64,000 nt of DNA from DASSJT01 sp963715025 (GCA_963715025.1 CAVQQQ010000009.1:744001-808000); one strand, 5' to 3'. Positions 8,058 to 16,700 are shown, counted from the stretch's first letter. A program made the numbers and translations. Notes: generated by a model from the sequence alone, not told the origin.

Positions 8058-8219
8058 ATGGTGAAGAAGATCATCGTGTTTATCCTCGTCGCCTTTGCCA
8101 TATACGCCGTCATCACCTCGCCCGAGAAGGCTGCTGACATCGTGAAGACCATCTGGGACCTCATCTGGTCCGCAATCTTGAGCATTGCGGACTTCTTCGA
8201 CGCGCTGCTGAGGGGCTAG
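8058..8219 (+). CDS. Small single-pass membrane protein (53 residues)
   Basis: MVKKIIVFILVAFAIYAVIT starts a hydrophobic N-terminal segment, followed by a short amphipathic helix (AADIVKTIWDLIWSAILSIA) and FFDALLRG. The ATG at 8058 has a good Shine-Dalgarno AGGAGA nine bases upstream. Similar tiny proteins with one transmembrane helix and a terminal FFDALL-like segment are common in actinobacteria. The stop at 8219 is three bases from the next gene, so the two are co-transcribed. Function unknown. Confidence 0.75.
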   Translation: MVKKIIVFILVAFAIYAVITSPEKAADIVKTIWDLIWSAILSIADFFDALLRG

Positions 8220-8222
8220 CGC

Positions 8223-9209
8223 ATGGCGCCCATGGAGCTGGGCAGCAGGCGGGGCAGCAAGGACCTCGACCGCTACCTCCTCGATGGGGAGAAGCTGGTG
8301 GCAGCGGTTCACCAGCACTGGGCGAAGGTCTCCGGTCAGATCGCCGCGGCGCTGGGGGCCTTCCTTCTCGCGCTGTTCCTCGACTTCAACCTTCCCCGCG
8401 ACGCGCAGGCCCTGAGCACGTTCGCGTGGTGGTTCTTCTTTGCGGTCCTCCTGTGGGCGGCCTTCCACGTCATCAACTGGCAGCGCGACTGGTTCGTTGC
8501 CACGGACAAGCGGCTGCTGCTCTTCCACGGGCTCATCACCCGGAAGGTGTCGATGATGCCGCTGATCAAGGTCACCGACATGCAGTACACGCGCACCATC
8601 CCCGGCCGGCTGGCGGGCTACGGGCGGTTCATCATGGAGAGCGCCGGCCAGGACCAGGCGCTCAGCCAGGTCAACTTCGTTCCCAAGCCCGACCACCACT
8701 ACCGCGCCATCTGCGCGGAGATCTTCGGCGTCGACGACTCCGAGCGAGTCATGGAGTACGTAGACCTGCCGTATGCCGGTGAGCCTGGGCCCGGGGGCTC
8801 CGGCGCCTCGGGCGGAGGAGACATGGGGCCCGGGGGCGGCGGGCCAGGCGGGGCGGGCGGCCCAGGCGGTGCTGGCGGGTCAGGCCGCGGGCCTGGAGGG
8901 CCAGGCGGATCTGGCCCCACAGGTTCTGCGGGCCCGGGAGCTGGGGGGACGCGCCCACCCGGCTCCAGCTCGAGCGGCTACTCCACGGCCATCCCGATCC
9001 ACCGACCGGCCATGCCGGAGGAGCAGACCGAGCGTCCCGAGGACGAGGCAGGGCGGATCCACGACTACTCGTACACCGACTCGATCTACCGAAGCGCTGA
9101 CCTCGAGCGCGACGAGCGGCGCAAGGCGCGGCGCGGACAGGTCCCGGTCGACCGCGAGGCCGACACCGGTCCCATTCCGATCTACCCGCGGGAGGAGTGG
9201 TCCGGATAG
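8223..9209 (+). CDS. PH-domain (bacterial DUF304 type) membrane protein with Gly-rich linker
   Basis: A 328-residue protein. Two transmembrane helices (about residues 38-75) precede a bPH2-like domain marked by WFVATDKRLLLFHGLITRKV and MPLIKVTDMQYTRTIPGRLA. Residues about 190-255 are a glycine/proline-rich low-complexity linker, and the tail (YRSADLERDERRKARRGQ, IPIYPREEWSG) is charged. bPH proteins are membrane-associated, and their ligands are mostly unknown. It forms an operon with the upstream 53-residue protein and probably with the downstream VOC gene, which overlaps its last codons. Confidence 0.8.
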   Translation: MAPMELGSRRGSKDLDRYLLDGEKLVAAVHQHWAKVSGQIAAALGAFLLALFLDFNLPRDAQALSTFAWWFFFAVLLWAAFHVINWQRDWFVATDKRLLLFHGLITRKVSMMPLIKVTDMQYTRTIPGRLAGYGRFIMESAGQDQALSQVNFVPKPDHHYRAICAEIFGVDDSERVMEYVDLPYAGEPGPGGSGASGGGDMGPGGGGPGGAGGPGGAGGSGRGPGGPGGSGPTGSAGPGAGGTRPPGSSSSGYSTAIPIHRPAMPEEQTERPEDEAGRIHDYSYTDSIYRSADLERDERRKARRGQVPVDREADTGPIPIYPREEWSG

Positions 9210-9625
9210 CTGGTGGGACGATCCCCCGGGTGTCGGTGGTGCTCGACTGCCTCGACCCCGCGGGACTGGTGCTGTTCTGGTCCGCTGCCCTGGGCTACGA
9301 GCGTGTGGGGGAGGTGTCGACGTTCGTCGTTCTCGCACCACCCGAGGGCCAGCGCGGGCCGGTGTTCATCCTCCAGCAGGTCGCCGAGCGCAAGTCGGGC
9401 AAGAACCGCATGCACCTGGACTTGCACGCTCCCCTCGACCCAGGCGTGCCTGCCCTGGCGCAGCGGCTCGAGGCGCTCGGCGGGCGCCGGCTCGGCGAGC
9501 CCATCACCGAGCTGCACGATGCGATGGGGATCTGGTGGATCACCATGGCCGACCCCGAGGGCAACGAGTTCGATCTCGTCGCCGACCCCGGCCACCCCCT
9601 CCCCGACCTGCCCTTCATCGGGTGA
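9197..9625 (+). CDS. VOC-family (glyoxalase-like) protein
   Basis: A 142-residue vicinal-oxygen-chelate fold protein with the paired beta-alpha-beta-beta-beta units: SVVLDCLDPAGLVLFWSAAL in the first half and HLDLHAPLDPGVPALAQRLE, then ADPEGNEFDLVADPGH, in the second. The final glutamate in EGNEFDL is a typical metal ligand. GTG 9197 follows GGGAGGA and overlaps the upstream gene by 13 bases. The substrate is not predictable; many such proteins act on small thiols or aromatic compounds. Confidence 0.8.
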   Translation: MVRIAGGTIPRVSVVLDCLDPAGLVLFWSAALGYERVGEVSTFVVLAPPEGQRGPVFILQQVAERKSGKNRMHLDLHAPLDPGVPALAQRLEALGGRRLGEPITELHDAMGIWWITMADPEGNEFDLVADPGHPLPDLPFIG

Positions 9626-9645
9626 CCCAAGAAAGGGGAGCAGTG

Positions 9646-11037
9646 TCAGAGGGCCTTGATGATGTCCTCGACCCGGTCCTTCGCGTCGCCGAAGAGCATC
9701 GCGCTGTTGTCCTTGAAGAACAGCGGGTTCTGCACCCCGGCATAGCCCGTGGCCATCGACCGCTTGAACACCACGACGTCGTGCGCCTTCCACACCTCCA
9801 GCACGGGCATGCCCGCGATCGGCGAGCTGGGCTCCTCCTCGGCGGAGGGATTGACCGTGTCGTTGGCACCGATCACGAGCACCACGTCGGTCTCGGGGAA
9901 GTCCTCGTTGATCTCGTCCATCTCCAGGACGATGTCGTAGGGAACCTTCGCCTCGGCCAGGAGGACGTTCATGTGGCCGGGAAGGCGCCCGGCGACCGGG
10001 TGGATCCCGAAGCGGACGTTGACACCCTTCTTGCGCAGCTGTGAGGTCAGCTCCGCCACGGGGTACTGCGCCTGCGCCACCGCCATGCCGTACCCGGGCG
10101 TGATCACGACCGAGTTCGCGTTCTTCAGCAGTTCGGCCACGTCGCCGGGGTTGGTCTCGCGATGGTCGCCGTAGTCACGCTCCTCCCCCGTGATCCCCCC
10201 GTCGGAGCCGAAGCCCCCGGCGATCACCGAGATGAAGGATCGGTTCATCGCCTTGCACATGATGTAGCTGAGGATCGCACCCGAGGAGCCGACCAGAGCG
10301 CCGGTAACGATCAGCAGGTCATTGCCGAGCATGAAGCCGGCGGCCGCCGCGGCCCAGCCGGAGTAGCTGTTCAGCATCGAGACGACGACCGGCATGTCGC
10401 CACCGCCGATCGATGCCACGAGGTGCCACCCGAACGCCAGGGCGATAGCCGTCATGAGCGCCAGCGGCACCACCGAGTGGCTCTGGACGAACCAGACCAG
10501 CAGGGCGGCGGAGACCACGAGCGCCGCGAAGTTCAGCTTGTGCCGGTGGGGCAGCATGAGTGGCCTCGAGGAGATCCGGGCGCTCAGTTTGAGGAACGCC
10601 ACGATCGACCCGGTGAAGGTCACCGCGCCGATGAACACCCCGAGGAAGACCTCGACGAGGTGGATGGTCTCCTCGGACCCGGTGAGGCCGGTGGTCGACG
10701 CGAAGGAGTTGAAGCCCACCAGCACGGCCGCCAGCCCCACGAAGCTGTGCAGGATGGCCACCAGTTCCGGCATGCCGGTCATCTCGACGGCGTAGGCGCG
10801 CCAGAGCCCGATCACCGCCCCGAGGCCCATCGCGATCGCGATCAGAATCAGCGTCGCGAGCGCGTCTTGGGCCTGGCTGGCCGCGAGCCAGATGGTCGCG
10901 CCGAGGGCAAGAACCATGCCGATGATGCCGAAGACGTTGCCGCGCCTGGCCGTTTCGTGCCGGGAGAGGCCGGCGAGAGCAAGGACGAAGAGAACGGCAC
11001 TGATGATGTATGCCGCCTGGACCAGGTTCTCAGTCAC
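9646..11037 (-). CDS. pntB: NAD(P) transhydrogenase beta subunit
   Basis: Membrane subunit of the proton-translocating transhydrogenase that transfers hydride from NADH to NADP+. Nine or so hydrophobic segments fill the first 260 residues. The C-terminal NADP(H)-binding domain has VVITPGYGMAVAQAQYPVAE, then FGIHPVAGRLPGHMNVLLAE and DVVLVIGANDTVNP. The 463-residue length is normal. GTG 11037 lies five bases after the pntA stop, so the pair is translationally coupled. Confidence 0.95.
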   Translation of the reverse strand: MTENLVQAAYIISAVLFVLALAGLSRHETARRGNVFGIIGMVLALGATIWLAASQAQDALATLILIAIAMGLGAVIGLWRAYAVEMTGMPELVAILHSFVGLAAVLVGFNSFASTTGLTGSEETIHLVEVFLGVFIGAVTFTGSIVAFLKLSARISSRPLMLPHRHKLNFAALVVSAALLVWFVQSHSVVPLALMTAIALAFGWHLVASIGGGDMPVVVSMLNSYSGWAAAAAGFMLGNDLLIVTGALVGSSGAILSYIMCKAMNRSFISVIAGGFGSDGGITGEERDYGDHRETNPGDVAELLKNANSVVITPGYGMAVAQAQYPVAELTSQLRKKGVNVRFGIHPVAGRLPGHMNVLLAEAKVPYDIVLEMDEINEDFPETDVVLVIGANDTVNPSAEEEPSSPIAGMPVLEVWKAHDVVVFKRSMATGYAGVQNPLFFKDNSAMLFGDAKDRVEDIIKAL

Positions 11038-11042
11038 TCGCC

Positions 11043-12572
11043 TCACGCCTTCCGGAACATCTTGAGCATGCGGTTGGTGACGGCGAACCCGCCGAAGATG
11101 TTGATGCTGGCGACCAGCGTCGCTGCGAAGGCGAGGACCCGGACGACCATGTCCTCGCTGCCGACCTGGAGCAGGGCACCGACGAGGATGATGCCGGAGA
11201 TCGCGTTCGTCTCCGACATCAGTGGCGTGTGCAGCGCATGGGCCACGTTGGAGATCACGTAGAAGCCGACGATCACCGCGAGCACGAAGACCGTGAAGTG
11301 CCCGAGGAAGGGCTGCGGCGACTTCGCGGCAATCAGCGCGAAGAGGGCGGCAGCGAGCACCATGCCGGCGTAGCGGCGGCCGGGGTGGGGCCGTTTGGGC
11401 TCGGGCTTCGCCGCCGGGGCGACCGGGGCCGAGGCAACGGGAGCAGCCGACACCTGCACGGGTGGCGGCGGCCAGGTCACCTCGCCATCCCGCACGACCG
11501 TCATGCCCCGCTGCACCGGGTCCTCGAAGTCGAGGACGAACTTGCCGTCCTTTTCCGGCGTGCCCAGCTTCAGCAGGTTGACCAGATTCGTGCCGAACAG
11601 CTGCGACGCCTGGGTGGGCAGCCTGGCCGGGAGATCGGTGTAGCCAATGATCTTGACCCCGTTCCGCGTCGTCACGAGCTCGTCCGCCACGGCGCCGGCG
11701 ACGTTGCCCCCGTTGGCGGCGGCCATGTCGACGATCACGCTGCCCGGCCTCATCGAGGCGACCATCTCGTGGGTGATCAGGCGAGGGGCCGGCTTCCCCG
11801 GGATGAGGGCCGTGGTGATGATGATGTCGACGTCCTTGGCCTGCTCGGCGTAGAGCCCGGCGGCCTTGCGGTTGAAGTCCTCGCCCATTTCCTTGGCGTA
11901 CCCGGTGGCCGAGGGGCCCTCGGCCTCGACGTCGATGCGCAGGAACTCGGCGCCCACCGACTCGACCTGCTCGGCGACCTCGGGGCGTGCGTCGAAGGCC
12001 CGCACGATGGCGCCAAGGCTGTTGGCAGTTCCGATCGCGGCCAGGCCGGCCACACCCGCGCCCACGACGAGCACCTTGGCCGGCGGCATCTTGCCAGCCG
12101 CCGTGACCTGCCCGGTGAAGAGTCCCCCGAACTCGTGCGCTGCCTCGACCACGGCGCGGTAGCCGCCGATGTTGGCCATCGAGCTCAGCACGTCGAGCGA
12201 CTGTGCTCGAGAGATCCGTGGCACCGCATCCATGGCGAGCGCGGTCACCCCGGAATCGGCGAGCCGCGTGATGATGGCGGGGTTGAGGGCCGGCGCGAGC
12301 AGGCAGGCGATGGTCTGGCCGCGCTCGAGAAGCCGCACTTCGGCATCGCTCGGGGCGTTGATCTTGAGGATGACGTCGCCTGACCACACGTCGGCCCCGA
12401 CGATGTCCGCACCGGCGGCGGCGTACGCCTCGTCCGGGTACGAGGAAGCCCGCCCGGCACCGGTCTGGACGGACACGGCATACCCGAGTTTGATGATCTG
12501 CCCGACAGTCTTGGGCGTAGCGGCCACCCGGGTCTCCCCGGGTCGCGACTCCTTTGGCACACCAATCCGCAC
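11043..12572 (-). CDS. pntA: NAD(P) transhydrogenase alpha subunit (fused form)
   Basis: NAD(H)-binding subunit of the transhydrogenase, 509 residues. The first 370 residues are the alanine-dehydrogenase-like domain (GVPKESRPGETRVAATP, with the nucleotide loop LVVGAGVAGLAAIGTA). A Pro/Ala linker follows, and the last 110 residues hold the hydrophobic segments of the alpha2 part, so the PntAA and PntAB modules are fused as in enterobacteria. GTG 12572 is preferred because AGAGGAG lies just upstream and family members begin VRIGVPKE. It heads the pntAB operon. Confidence 0.94.
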   Translation of the reverse strand: MRIGVPKESRPGETRVAATPKTVGQIIKLGYAVSVQTGAGRASSYPDEAYAAAGADIVGADVWSGDVILKINAPSDAEVRLLERGQTIACLLAPALNPAIITRLADSGVTALAMDAVPRISRAQSLDVLSSMANIGGYRAVVEAAHEFGGLFTGQVTAAGKMPPAKVLVVGAGVAGLAAIGTANSLGAIVRAFDARPEVAEQVESVGAEFLRIDVEAEGPSATGYAKEMGEDFNRKAAGLYAEQAKDVDIIITTALIPGKPAPRLITHEMVASMRPGSVIVDMAAANGGNVAGAVADELVTTRNGVKIIGYTDLPARLPTQASQLFGTNLVNLLKLGTPEKDGKFVLDFEDPVQRGMTVVRDGEVTWPPPPVQVSAAPVASAPVAPAAKPEPKRPHPGRRYAGMVLAAALFALIAAKSPQPFLGHFTVFVLAVIVGFYVISNVAHALHTPLMSETNAISGIILVGALLQVGSEDMVVRVLAFAATLVASINIFGGFAVTNRMLKMFRKA

Positions 12573-12731
12573 GACAGCTCCTCTGACGATCACCGGCCGG
12601 TCCGCGGGCGCGCGAAGAGACGCCCTGCTCCCGTGAACTGCAACCTAGGGGCTGGTATGCCGTGATGCGAGCCTTTGTGACGACTCGCATAGGCGGGTAC
12701 CACGGGCCACGGCAGCGTCTCACGAACGCTG

Positions 12732-12756
12732 TTTCCGAACTGCGCTGAAGGGTATC
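12732..12756 (+). promoter_or_regulatory. Sigma-B/sigma-F-type promoter
   Basis: GTTTCC (12732-12737), a 13-base spacer, then GGGTAT (12751-12756). This matches the GTTT/GGGTAT pattern of general-stress sigma factors of the SigB/SigF group, and lies about 95 bases before the Asp-rich membrane protein gene. A weaker look-alike (GTTTCC then GGGGAA) occurs about 60 bases further on. Confidence 0.55.
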
Positions 12757-12850
12757 GGACGGGAGTCCCGTCTGGCGCCTGCCAGAACCGGTTTCCGAGG
12801 CGCAGTGGGGAACCCCGCAAGAGCGCGGTTCTCGCGCGCAAGGAGGAGAA

Positions 12851-13765
12851 ATGGACACCATCACCATCGTCACGTGGATCGTGGCGGCCATCGCGGTGGT
12901 CCTTGTCATCGCTGCGCTCATCACCATGGCGCGGAGTCGGCGGACTGCCGCACACCACGCGGAGGCCGAGGAGATGAGGCAGCGCGCGATCGAGCGCGAG
13001 CCGCAGGTTCGCGCCCAGGAGGCCGAGGCCATCGCAGCCGAGGCCGCTGCTCGCCAGGCCCAGGCCGACGCCGAGCGACGCGCCGCTGAGGCCCAGCGTC
13101 TCCAGGCTGAGGCCGAGACGCGCGCTGCCAGTGCCCGCGACGCTCGATCCGGCCACGAGGACTGGCTGCGCCAGGCCGACCTGCGGGATCCGCAGGTGCA
13201 CACCGACGAGGAGGGTAACCGCATCTCCGAGGAGACGGCCGATGATGGGGACCGGGCAGCGCGGGCGGGCGCCGCCACCGTCGCCACGGCCGGCGACCCG
13301 GATCGCGGCGACCTCGACCACGACCCCATGGACCGGGAGAGCCTGGATCGCCCTGGCATGGAGCGCAGCGACCTCGACCGCGATGAGGTGGACCATTCGG
13401 ATCTGAACGCTGACCTCTACGCCGACCGTGACCGTGACGGGGTTACGGACGCGGACGGCTTCGACAGCGCCAACGACCGGGTCGACAGCGAGAACCACGG
13501 GTTCGATGACGAGGACCACGGGTTCGACGGCGAGGGGCACCGGGTCGACGGCGAGGGCCGACGTCTCGACGACCAAGGCAACCTGGTCGATCGCTCCGAC
13601 GGCACGGTGACCGACCGCGAGGGACTCGACAGCCGCAACGATGTCGAGGAGCGCGACGATGTCGAGGACCGAGACGATGTCGACGTCCGCGAGCGCACCG
13701 ACAACCAGAGCAGCCTCGAGGAGATGGGCGAGCGGATCAAGTCCGGATTCCGTCGCCGTCCCTGA
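12851..13765 (+). CDS. Membrane-anchored coiled-coil protein with Asp-rich repeat tail
   Basis: A 304-residue protein of unknown function. Residues 5-27 are one transmembrane helix. Residues 30-100 are a long Ala/Glu/Gln/Arg coiled coil (QAEAEAIAAEAAARQAQADA-like). The rest is hydrophilic, with about 25% acidic residues and degenerate heptads of the type HGFDDED / HGFDGEG / HRVDGEG / RRLDDQG near residues 215-245. The start is secure: AAGGAGGAG directly precedes ATG 12851. The upstream promoter is of stress-sigma type, and the acidic, highly soluble tail would fit a desiccation- or envelope-stress protein. That role is inference. A hairpin follows the stop. Confidence 0.75.
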   Translation: MDTITIVTWIVAAIAVVLVIAALITMARSRRTAAHHAEAEEMRQRAIEREPQVRAQEAEAIAAEAAARQAQADAERRAAEAQRLQAEAETRAASARDARSGHEDWLRQADLRDPQVHTDEEGNRISEETADDGDRAARAGAATVATAGDPDRGDLDHDPMDRESLDRPGMERSDLDRDEVDHSDLNADLYADRDRDGVTDADGFDSANDRVDSENHGFDDEDHGFDGEGHRVDGEGRRLDDQGNLVDRSDGTVTDREGLDSRNDVEERDDVEDRDDVDVRERTDNQSSLEEMGERIKSGFRRRP

Positions 13766-13785
13766 GCGGTGCCGGCAGCACAGAT

Positions 13786-13824
13786 CGAAGGCCGGGCCCC
13801 GGTCCACGGGTAGCCCGGCCTTCG
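13786..13824. terminator. Bidirectional hairpin terminator
   Basis: Perfect 12-bp arms CGAAGGCCGGGC / GCCCGGCCTTCG (13786-13797, 13813-13824) with a 15-base loop, placed between the convergent Asp-rich protein gene and the pirin gene. Confidence 0.75.
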
Positions 13825-13846
13825 TGATGTCGACAGGTGGCGGCTC

Positions 13847-14824
13847 TCAGCCGGCGAGCCCACCCTGTCCGGCATGCGGCACCGGCTGGCCGAGGCGCCC
13901 GGTCTGGTAGTCCTCGAACGCCTGGACCAGCTCGGACCTGGTGTTCATGACGAAAGGACCTGCCCAGGCGACGGGCTCGCGGATCGGCTGGCCGCCGAGG
14001 ATGACCACCTCGAGACCACTGGCATGGTTGGACTGCTGCGAGGCGGCCGCGGAGAGCTGGAGGGCACGGCCAGCGCCGAGGACCGCGAGCTGTCCGGTAC
14101 CGATCGGCGACTGGGACGGACCGACGAACCCGTTGCCGCTCATCACGTAGACGAGGGCGTTGAAGTCCGGCCGCCACGGCATGGCCAGCTCGGCGCCGGG
14201 GCTCACGCTCGCATGCATCATGGCCATCGGGGTGTGCGTCGACCCCGGGCCGGTATGACCCGCGACCTCGCCCGCGATGACCCGGAGCAACGCGCCCCCG
14301 TCGGCCGATGACAGCAGCGCGACCCGGTCGGCCGTGAGGTCCTGGTAACGCGGCACGGCCAGTTTGTCGCTCTTCGGCAGGTTCACCCACAGCTGGAGTC
14401 CGTGGAACAGGCCACCGCTGACGACGAGGTGCTCGGGCGGCGACTCGATGTGGAGGATCCCGGAGCCGGCGGTCATCCACTGGGTCGCACCATTGGTGAT
14501 GGTGCCGCCGCCACCATAGGAGTCCTGGTGGTCGAAGATGCCGTCGATGATGTAGGTAACGGTCTCGAAGCCCCGGTGGGGGTGCCACGGTGTGCCCTTG
14601 GGCTCGCCGGGCGCGTAGTCGACCTCACCCATCTCGTCCATCATGATGAATGGGTCCAGCAGCCGCAGATCCACACCCGCGAAGGCCCGCTTGACCGGGA
14701 AGCCCTCGCCCTCCAGACCGTGCGGGGCGGTTGTGATCGACACCACGGGGCGCTGGGCCAGGTCCGGCGCGGGCTCGGCCACGCGGGGGAGCACCGTCAG
14801 GTCGGGAACTGTGACAGCAGGCAT
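13847..14824 (-). CDS. Pirin-family protein
   Basis: A 325-residue bicupin. The N-terminal cupin carries the metal-site motif TPWHPHRGFETVTY and the sequence GGGGTITNGATQWMTAG...ILHIE typical of pirins, and the C-terminal pirin_C cupin follows. Bacterial pirins bind Fe or another metal, and some act as quercetinases or regulators; which applies here cannot be told. A run of T/A-rich bases around 14850-14870 upstream may hold its promoter. Confidence 0.9.
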   Translation of the reverse strand: MPAVTVPDLTVLPRVAEPAPDLAQRPVVSITTAPHGLEGEGFPVKRAFAGVDLRLLDPFIMMDEMGEVDYAPGEPKGTPWHPHRGFETVTYIIDGIFDHQDSYGGGGTITNGATQWMTAGSGILHIESPPEHLVVSGGLFHGLQLWVNLPKSDKLAVPRYQDLTADRVALLSSADGGALLRVIAGEVAGHTGPGSTHTPMAMMHASVSPGAELAMPWRPDFNALVYVMSGNGFVGPSQSPIGTGQLAVLGAGRALQLSAAASQQSNHASGLEVVILGGQPIREPVAWAGPFVMNTRSELVQAFEDYQTGRLGQPVPHAGQGGLAG

Positions 14825-14881
14825 GGCTGCCTCCTCCGAGATCGTTTCAATTTCAACTTTCTCAGAGAACAGGCACGCAGG

Positions 14882-15511
14882 TCAACTCATTCCCGCCTCG
14901 GTGCGCGACCGCACCGACTCGCCGCGGGGCGGTGCCGACTCGTCACGACGCAGGCCGTCCTCGCCGCGTCGCCGCGCGGGCTGCAGAGTGGGTGCCGTTC
15001 CCAGCAAGCGGGTGGCCACCGACCACATCACCAGCACCAGACATGCGCCGGAGACCAGCAACATCCACACCGCGCCGGCGTCACTGCCCGCACCGATGCC
15101 GTGAGCGAGCGCGACCGGCCAGCTGAGGTAGGAGAGCCAGTGCAGGCCACGCCACACGGCATACGGCAGGTGTTTGCGCAACAGGCTGGTGACGACCAGG
15201 ACCGCGATGAGCTCGAAGGCAAGCGTCCCGAGGCCGTACCAGAGGGCGCTGCCAGCACTCACGAAGGGCACGAGCACGTCGAGCCAGCCGAGCCCCGATC
15301 GCGAGTCGAGGACCAGGGTCACCACGTGCACTATCAGCAGCAGCGAGGCGCCGAGCGACGCGCGCCGGTGGATCTCGGCGACGGCGAAGCGCGGCGTTTC
15401 GCGGCTACCCCACCGACGCGCTGTGAGGATTCCGAGCGACACCGAGACGGTCAGGAAGACCAGCGCGGCGATGCCGGTGCCACGACCGACGAGCCAGAGG
15501 AACTCGTTCAT
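14882..15511 (-). CDS. Ferric-reductase-like transmembrane protein
   Basis: A 209-residue membrane protein with six hydrophobic segments. Histidines sit in paired helices (VAEIHRRASLGASLLLIVHV and WRGLHWLSYLSWPVALAHGI) and are spaced as expected for two b-type haems, as in the FRD/MsrQ superfamily. There is no cytosolic flavin domain. ATG 15511 overlaps the apbE stop by four bases, so electron transfer may be coupled to a flavinylated partner made by ApbE. The C-terminal 45 residues are basic and disordered. The electron acceptor is unknown. Confidence 0.8.
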   Translation of the reverse strand: MNEFLWLVGRGTGIAALVFLTVSVSLGILTARRWGSRETPRFAVAEIHRRASLGASLLLIVHVVTLVLDSRSGLGWLDVLVPFVSAGSALWYGLGTLAFELIAVLVVTSLLRKHLPYAVWRGLHWLSYLSWPVALAHGIGAGSDAGAVWMLLVSGACLVLVMWSVATRLLGTAPTLQPARRRGEDGLRRDESAPPRGESVRSRTEAGMS

Positions 15512-16461
15512 GCGGCATCCCACCCGGCAACGGCACAGCCGGGGTCGAGTTCGGTGTCGGAGGACCAGCCGCCGAGGTGCTCGACCGATCCGCCATGGCC
15601 CACGAGCCGTGCCGGGAGACGTCGCTGGAGGAGGAGCGCACGCTGGTCCTGGTCCACCAGGAGTGCGGTCGAGAGTGTGTTTGCCTCGACGCACGAGCGG
15701 GCGACGACCGAGACGGTCTCCCAGGGCGGCTGGGTGGGGAGGCCGCGACGAGGGTCGAGGATGTGGTGCAGCTGATGGTGGCCGGCGAGCCACGCCCGGG
15801 AACGGGTGCTTGACGTGGCGACAGCCGCTCCCGCCGGGAGCCCAATGAGCGCGGCGGGTCCCACGTCGAGGTCGCGTACCAGGACGTTCCACACACCTTC
15901 TCCTCCGGCCGTCGCAATGTCGCCGCCGAGGCTGAGCAGGACCGGGGAGCCGGTGAGCTCGAGCACCTCGGCAGCTGCCTGGTCTGCGGCCCAGGCCTTG
16001 GCAAGCGCTCCCAGGTCGAGCACCGTGTCATCCGGGATCGTGAGCAACCGCCGCTCGCGGTCGAATTGCAGCCGCCGCCAGCCAGGCGCCGGCATCGCGA
16101 CAACGGAGATCCCCGTGGCCCGCTGGCGCACCTGGACGATGTCGCGGTCGTAGCCCAGCCGGACCAGAGCACTTCCGACGGTGGGATCGACCGCGCCACC
16201 GGTCAGACGCGCCGCGTCCAGGGTTGCGCCCAGAATCGCGGCGAACTCGGCGCTGATCCGGGTGCGACGGGCCGGCCGCAGCCGTCGGATCTCCGAATCT
16301 TGGTCGAACCGGCTCACGGCACGTTCGACCCTCAACAGCGTGTTGTCGACGACCTGCTTCGCCGCTGGCAGCACCTGGGGGTGGGCGACGACGAGGCGCA
16401 TCGTGGTCGACCAGAGTTTCCACTCGATCCCGGGGCCGTGGAGCATCGCCTGGATCTTCAT
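15508..16461 (-). CDS. apbE: FAD:protein FMN transferase
   Basis: ApbE attaches FMN covalently to a Thr/Ser of an extracytoplasmic protein, using FAD and Mg2+. The 317-residue protein has VERAVSRFDQDSEIRRL near the start, LDLGALAKAWAADQAAAEVL, LLSLGGDIATAG and the metal-site region HHILDPRRGLPTQPPWETVS. There is no obvious signal peptide, as in many actinobacterial ApbEs. The ATG overlaps the stop of a small membrane-protein gene and its stop overlaps the ferric-reductase-like gene, giving a tight three-gene operon. No FMN-binding-domain substrate is encoded nearby. Confidence 0.9.
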   Translation of the reverse strand: MKIQAMLHGPGIEWKLWSTTMRLVVAHPQVLPAAKQVVDNTLLRVERAVSRFDQDSEIRRLRPARRTRISAEFAAILGATLDAARLTGGAVDPTVGSALVRLGYDRDIVQVRQRATGISVVAMPAPGWRRLQFDRERRLLTIPDDTVLDLGALAKAWAADQAAAEVLELTGSPVLLSLGGDIATAGGEGVWNVLVRDLDVGPAALIGLPAGAAVATSSTRSRAWLAGHHQLHHILDPRRGLPTQPPWETVSVVARSCVEANTLSTALLVDQDQRALLLQRRLPARLVGHGGSVEHLGGWSSDTELDPGCAVAGWDAA

Positions 16462-16700
16462 GACGAACTCGACTGCGCCGAGACGCTGCCGGAGCCGACA
16501 CCGGAGCCGACTTGGAGTCCGGCGGAGGTGCTGCTTCCCGAGTCAGTGCTGGCGGTGGTGGTGTTGTTGGCGGTGACGCTGGACGCCACGTCGCTGTAGG
16601 CCAGGGCCATGGCGCCCCCGGTCACGACGACGCCCAGAGCCGCCAGTCCCGCAGTGGCCTTCTCGATGCGTCGTCGGCCCCGCTCGCGTGCCGCGTTCAT
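16458..16700 (-). CDS. Small membrane protein with Ser/Thr-rich extracellular tail
   Basis: An 80-residue protein. A basic N-terminus (MNAARERGRRRIEK) and one hydrophobic helix (about 17-38) are followed by a tail made almost only of Ser, Thr, Gly, Ala and Val (SSVTANNTTTAS and on). Start ATG 16700 follows AAGGAGCG. It overlaps apbE by four bases (ATGA). Its tail is outside the membrane and rich in hydroxyl residues, so it is a candidate partner or acceptor of the ApbE/ferric-reductase pair. It lacks the usual FMN-acceptor motif (Ser-Gly-Ala-Thr type), so this is a guess. Confidence 0.65.
   Translation of the reverse strand: MNAARERGRRRIEKATAGLAALGVVVTGGAMALAYSDVASSVTANNTTTASTDSGSSTSAGLQVGSGVGSGSVSAQSSSS

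Noticed and set aside
9646..13359. A 1237-codon minus-strand frame running through pntB and beyond pntA
   Set aside because: Only its end (9646-11037) is pntB. The rest overlaps the pntA gene in another frame and the opposite strand of the Asp-rich protein gene.
12590..13807. A 405-codon minus-strand frame rich in Val/Ala
   Set aside because: It is the mirror of the Asp-rich repeats. The plus-strand gene has an ideal Shine-Dalgarno and a stress-type promoter.
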